Source: Massilia sp. 9I (GTDB lineage Bacteria; Pseudomonadota; Gammaproteobacteria; Burkholderiales; Burkholderiaceae_D). Taken from it: a DNA stretch of 64,000 nt. The translations under genes and the position numbers were made by a program. Position 1 is the first letter of the stretch, and the number at the start of each line of letters is the position of its first letter. Below the pieces are notes generated by a model. That model was not told the origin of the DNA. It ran no database searches and saw only the letters and a list, made by a program, of their open reading frames with translations. This document shows, piece by piece, positions 61,092 to 64,000 of the stretch. Where the stretch lies: contig NZ_LR733275.1 of the NCBI RefSeq assembly GCF_902506415.1, positions 4,998,176 through 5,062,175 on the forward strand, in the 5' to 3' direction.

Positions 61092-61775
61092 ATGATGCTG
61101 CATATCCCCGGCGTGCTGACCCGCGAACAGGTGGCGGCCATCCGCGCGCGCATGGATGCCGCGCCGGAATGGGTGGATGGACGCGAGAGCGTCGGCCCGC
61201 AGGGCGCCCAGGTCAAGCGCAACCGCCAGCTGAAGGAAGGCTCGCCCCTTAGCGTGGAGCTGGGTCAGGTGGTGAGCGCCGCGCTGATGAACAATCCGCT
61301 GTTCTTCTCGAGCGTGCTGCCGCTGCGGATCCTGGCGCCATACTTCAACGCTTACGGCGGGGGAGAGCACTATGGGCTGCACGTGGACGGCGCCGTGCGC
61401 GCCCAGCGTGGCGGGCTGCCACCGGTGCGCGCCGACGTGTCGACCACCGTGTTCCTGTCCGACCCCGACGACTACGATGGCGGCGAGCTGGTGGTGGTGG
61501 ACGCCTACGGCACCCACGAGGTCAAGCTGCCGGCGGGCGACGCCATTGTCTACCCCTCTGGCAGCGTCCACCAGGTGCTGCCCGTGACGCGCGGCGAGCG
61601 GGTCGCATCATTCCTGTGGACCCAGAGCATGGTGCGCGACGACGCGAAGCGCGCCATGCTGTTCGAGCTGGACACGAACATCCAGAAGCTGCGCGCGGCG
61701 CATGGGGAAAGCGAGGCCACCGTGGGCATCACGGGGCATTACCACAACCTGCTGCGCATGTGGGCCGAGCTGTGA
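61092..61775 (+). CDS. piuC: Fe(II)/2-oxoglutarate dioxygenase of the PiuC/YbiX type
   Basis: A 227-residue PKHD-type hydroxylase. Iron ligands His97 and Asp99 (YGLHVDGAV) and His160 (YPSGSVHQV), and the 2-oxoglutarate Arg170 in TRGERVASF are all present. Members sit beside catecholate receptors and are iron-regulated. GAAGGA precedes ATG 61092. Its end overlaps the GNAT gene by 4 nt (GTGA). Confidence 0.92.
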   Translation: MMLHIPGVLTREQVAAIRARMDAAPEWVDGRESVGPQGAQVKRNRQLKEGSPLSVELGQVVSAALMNNPLFFSSVLPLRILAPYFNAYGGGEHYGLHVDGAVRAQRGGLPPVRADVSTTVFLSDPDDYDGGELVVVDAYGTHEVKLPAGDAIVYPSGSVHQVLPVTRGERVASFLWTQSMVRDDAKRAMLFELDTNIQKLRAAHGESEATVGITGHYHNLLRMWAEL

Positions 61776-62299
61776 TCACGCTGGTCGCACCAGGCCACGG
61801 TCACATCGACGCGCTGCTCGCCTTCGAGCTGGAGAGCCGCGCCTTTTTTGAGGCGACCATCAATGCGCGTCCGGCCTCGTACTACACGCGCGAGGCGGTC
61901 AGCCTGGCGGTGGCGCAGGCGATGGCCGATACCTTTGCCGATACCGGCTACCAGTACCTGGCGCTCGACGAAGCGGGGCAGATCGTCGGACGGGTCAACC
62001 TGAGCGCGGTGAAGCGCGCGCATTTCCACAGCGCGGTGCTGGGCTACCGCATCGGGCAGGCTTCCTGCGGCAAGGGCTATGCCAGCGAAGCGGTGCGCCA
62101 GCTCCTGGAGATCGCCTTCGACAAGCTGCGCCTGAAACGCATCGAGGCCGACTGCCGCATCGACAACCTGGCATCGAAGCGCGTCCTAGAGCGCAGCGGC
62201 TTCGTTCAATTCGGCCATTCGCGCCGCAGTTTCGAGCATGGCGGCGTGTGGTACGACCGGCTGCACTTCGAGTGCCACGCACCTATGGCTGCTGCATAG
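61772..62299 (+). CDS. GNAT-family N-acetyltransferase (RimJ-like)
   Basis: A 175-residue protein starting with GTG 61772, overlapping piuC. YRIGQASCGKGYASEAVRQL is the acetyl-CoA loop and DNLASKRVLERSGF the C-terminal signature. Likely an N-terminal or amino-group acetyltransferase; co-transcribed with piuC. Its 3' end overlaps the convergent cupin gene by 17 bp. Confidence 0.85.
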   Translation: MITLVAPGHGHIDALLAFELESRAFFEATINARPASYYTREAVSLAVAQAMADTFADTGYQYLALDEAGQIVGRVNLSAVKRAHFHSAVLGYRIGQASCGKGYASEAVRQLLEIAFDKLRLKRIEADCRIDNLASKRVLERSGFVQFGHSRRSFEHGGVWYDRLHFECHAPMAAA

Positions 62300-62633
62300 G
62301 GTCAGGCTTTCCGCCTGCCGCATTCGAAGTGATGTTCAGCCCGACAATCAGGAACTGCGTTTCGACATCGGCCTTGGGGCAATGCTGCACCCCACGCGGC
62401 ACGACGAAGATATCGCCTACGCCAAGCTCCACATTGCGATCCTGAAACTGGATCGTCAGCTGGCCCTGGTAAATCACGAAGAGCTCGTCCTGGTCGTCGT
62501 GCTGGTGCCAGCGCGTGGAGCCGATGCCCTTGGCGACCTTGAACAACTGTCCGTTCGCATGCGCGACGGTTTGCTGGGACCAGAATTCGCTCAGACCGGC
62601 GAGCGTGGCGGGAATATTCACTTTGTCGTGCAT
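62283..62633 (-). CDS. Single-domain cupin protein
   Basis: A 116-residue cupin from ATG 62633, with GAGGAAA upstream. Motif 1 is HQHDDQDELFVIYQGQ and motif 2 is VGDIFVVPRGVQHCPKA, both with metal-ligand histidines and Glu. Function unknown. Convergent with the GNAT gene. Confidence 0.85.
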   Translation of the reverse strand: MHDKVNIPATLAGLSEFWSQQTVAHANGQLFKVAKGIGSTRWHQHDDQDELFVIYQGQLTIQFQDRNVELGVGDIFVVPRGVQHCPKADVETQFLIVGLNITSNAAGGKPDPMQQP

Positions 62634-62836
62634 GGCGTTTCCTCGAAAGTAGGCTCCTGAATGTACCAAGCCTGTCTGGCCCGGACCAATCAATTACTTC
62701 GAGCGATGCTCAGGAAACCTGAGGCGTTCGGCGTTCGTTCTCCAAGGCAAGCGAGCCAGGCGGCCCGAGATAGAAGCGTATGATTGTTCCATGGCTTGAC
62801 GGCTCCCTGCCGATTGATTGCTTAAGGAGAACGACC

Positions 62837-63124
62837 ATGCGCGTTTTACTATTGACGGTAGCAAGCGCACTTTGCTTGCTCGGGTGTGCCACACCAGAGG
62901 AAAGGGCGATGAAGCAGCAAGCCGAGATGGAGAGCATGATGGCCGAATACGGGCCTGCATGCAGCCAGCTTGGCTATGCGATGAACTCGGATCCATGGCG
63001 CGATTGTGTGCTGCAACAAGCCCAGCGGGGCGGCCGCAGCGGTGTATCGACCTCCATTTTCGGCGGCATCGGCAGCGGCGGGCGCGGTTCCGGAATCGGT
63101 ATCGGCATCGGGATAGGGCGCTAG
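62837..63124 (+). CDS. Small lipoprotein with Gly/Ile repeat tail
   Basis: A 95-residue lipoprotein from ATG 62837 with AAGGAG upstream. Lipobox LLGC in MRVLLLTVASALCLLGC. A short acidic helix and two cysteines (GPACSQLG, DCVLQQ) precede a Gly-rich end with GIGIGIGIGR. No family recognised. Confidence 0.75.
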   Translation: MRVLLLTVASALCLLGCATPEERAMKQQAEMESMMAEYGPACSQLGYAMNSDPWRDCVLQQAQRGGRSGVSTSIFGGIGSGGRGSGIGIGIGIGR

Positions 63125-63150
63125 CGGCCCGATCGCCAGCGGGCAGCAAA

Positions 63151-63187
63151 AAAAAGGCCGGACGCTTCGCAGCTTCCGGCCTTTTTG
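63151..63187. terminator. Bidirectional terminator
   Basis: AAGGCCGGA/TCCGGCCTT stem flanked by A- and T-runs, between the lipoprotein and the 49-residue membrane gene; it serves both. Confidence 0.8.
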
Positions 63188-63210
63188 TGCTCAGGGCAGT
63201 GCTGAATCCG

Positions 63211-63360
63211 TCAGAGCACTTTTCGCCCGCTGAACAGGCGGATGAGGATGACCACGACGGCGACCACGAGCAGAACGTGGATCAAGCCACCGGCGACAAA
63301 GGAAGTGGCCATGCCGAGCAGCCACAGGACGAGAAGAATGATAGCAATGGTATAGAGCAT
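63211..63360 (-). CDS. Small two-helix membrane protein (lmo0937-like)
   Basis: A 49-residue protein from ATG 63360 with GGAGGT upstream (MLYTIAIILLVLWLLGMATS, then LIHVLLVVAVVVILIRLFSG). This is the short lmo0937-family membrane protein, often stress-linked. Role unknown. Confidence 0.8.
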   Translation of the reverse strand: MLYTIAIILLVLWLLGMATSFVAGGLIHVLLVVAVVVILIRLFSGRKVL

Positions 63361-63688
63361 GGTGACCTCCGCTTGGGTAGAGGGAGCAGTCCCGTGCCGG
63401 CGTCTGCGTTCCCGATAAGCCATCATCCGCCACGTTGCCCAACTCTTCCGTACGGAGCCGAACACAGCAAGAAACCGCAGAGAACGTTGCCGCGTCCTGA
63501 CTTGTCGGCTGGCGCTGCACGACTCGACCTCGCTTGTGGTCTTTCACCGGGAGGCGATTGCTGTAAAGAAGCGAACGGCGGTGTTCTGTTGGGTAGGGTA
63601 AAAAGGCGCTACGCAAACCGGCTACCTGGCAAGGCGCGGGCGCCGAAGGCGACAACACCAATCGAGAATAGATAAGGAGAACAATGTC
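63361..63688. other. Divergent intergenic region
   Basis: 328 bp between the 49-residue membrane gene and the last gene of the window. Apart from the ribosome sites of both genes (AAGGAGA at 63674-63680 on the plus strand) I see no gene, RNA or strong repeat. Confidence 0.5.
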
Positions 63689-64000
63689 ATGGCAAATTCG
63701 GATCATCAGAACGACGGCGCACCGCCGCGGAACATCCATGTCGGCCCGAAGAAAACGAACTGGCTGCCCTGGATACTGCTGGCGCTCGCGCTGCTTGCCC
63801 TGCTGTTCGGGCTCAGGAGCTGCAAGGGCAGAGACGAGGCGGCCACTACGGCGCCGGTGGTAGCGACCGAGCCCGTCGACCCAGCGCCGGCCGCGACGCC
63901 GGTCACGCCGCCGCCAGCCATCGCGGCCGACGCCGCGGCAGTGGGGGTCTTGCCCGGCGCATCGACGGTCGGCACCTATCTTGCCGGAACCGAAGCGTTG
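63689..64000 (+). CDS. Membrane-anchored protein, 3' end outside the window (possibly OmpA family)
   Basis: Starts at ATG 63689 (ANSDHQNDGAPPRNIHVGPK) with AAGGAGA upstream; the ATG at 63684 is in another frame. One transmembrane helix (NWLPWILLALALLALLFGLR) is followed by an Ala/Pro-rich linker and GTYLAGTEAL at the edge. Similar architecture is seen in OmpA-type proteins, whose peptidoglycan-binding domain would lie beyond the window. This is inference only. Confidence 0.6.
   Translation, partial: MANSDHQNDGAPPRNIHVGPKKTNWLPWILLALALLALLFGLRSCKGRDEAATTAPVVATEPVDPAPAATPVTPPPAIAADAAAVGVLPGASTVGTYLAGTEAL

Noticed and set aside
63706..63975. 89-codon minus-strand frame at the right edge
   Set aside because: It is opposite a plus-strand frame with a ribosome site, a membrane helix and a Pro/Ala linker; its own sequence is Gly/Ala/Ser shadow.

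Overview
The window is GC-rich, densely coded chromosomal DNA from a betaproteobacterium, most likely Oxalobacteraceae (Massilia/Telluria-like). I infer this from protein character and gene order (purF next to a Cys/Met-metabolism PLP enzyme; rpsF-priB-rpsR-rplI-dnaB; alaA-hom; a DUF2863 gene), not from a database match. I see no phage, insertion sequence, integrase or CRISPR array. The one RNA gene is a tRNA-Pro(GGG).

Layout. 1-8.3 kb is housekeeping: the purF end, a PLP sulfhydrylase-type enzyme, a Sel1-like protein, lexA with its SOS box, the ribosomal/primosomal operon, dnaB and a Pit phosphate transporter with its DUF47 partner. 8.4-14.4 kb holds a secreted pullulanase and a sensor-GGDEF-EAL protein. 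14.4-15.4 kb has three related small lipoproteins. 15.5-22.9 kb is a second-messenger cluster: a metallo-beta-lactamase-fold enzyme translationally coupled to a GAF/GspE-like ATPase, divergent from a GAF-HD-GYP protein and a CHASE2 nucleotide cyclase. 23.1-29.8 kb is a two-partner secretion locus (TpsB, TpsA, exported FecR-domain protein); the TpsA ends in 20 consecutive C-x8-C modules.

29.8-33.2 kb has an ECF42-type sigma factor operon (two YCII/DGPF proteins, a VOC protein, the sigma factor) and a membrane protein. 33.3-39.7 kb holds PIN-PhoH, a peroxiredoxin, a small DMT protein, an Mth938-like protein, alaA and hom. 40.2-42.1 kb is an MFS-acyltransferase fusion. 42.8-48.6 kb is a tightly coupled six-gene glycan operon on the minus strand (GT2, GT4, GT4, SDR, GmhB-like phosphatase, GT9). 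48.9-50.5 kb holds three low-complexity, stress-type genes around a divergent promoter with mirrored bipartite elements. 50.6-53.9 kb has an unknown protein, an M14 carboxypeptidase, a CYTH protein and a serine hydrolase. 54-62.6 kb is iron-related: two TonB-dependent siderophore receptors with Fur-box-like sites, an alpha/beta hydrolase, DUF2863, a PiuC-type dioxygenase, a GNAT and a cupin. The right end carries a small lipoprotein, a 49-residue membrane protein and a truncated membrane-anchored protein.

The most unusual observations are: (1) the C-x8-C array on the TpsA; (2) two copies of a 61-bp core repeat, each flanked by its own self-complementary arms and each abutting a stop codon; (3) the mirrored promoter elements between the stress genes; (4) the coupled MBL and GAF-ATPase genes among c-di-GMP/cAMP-type enzymes with no pilus genes.
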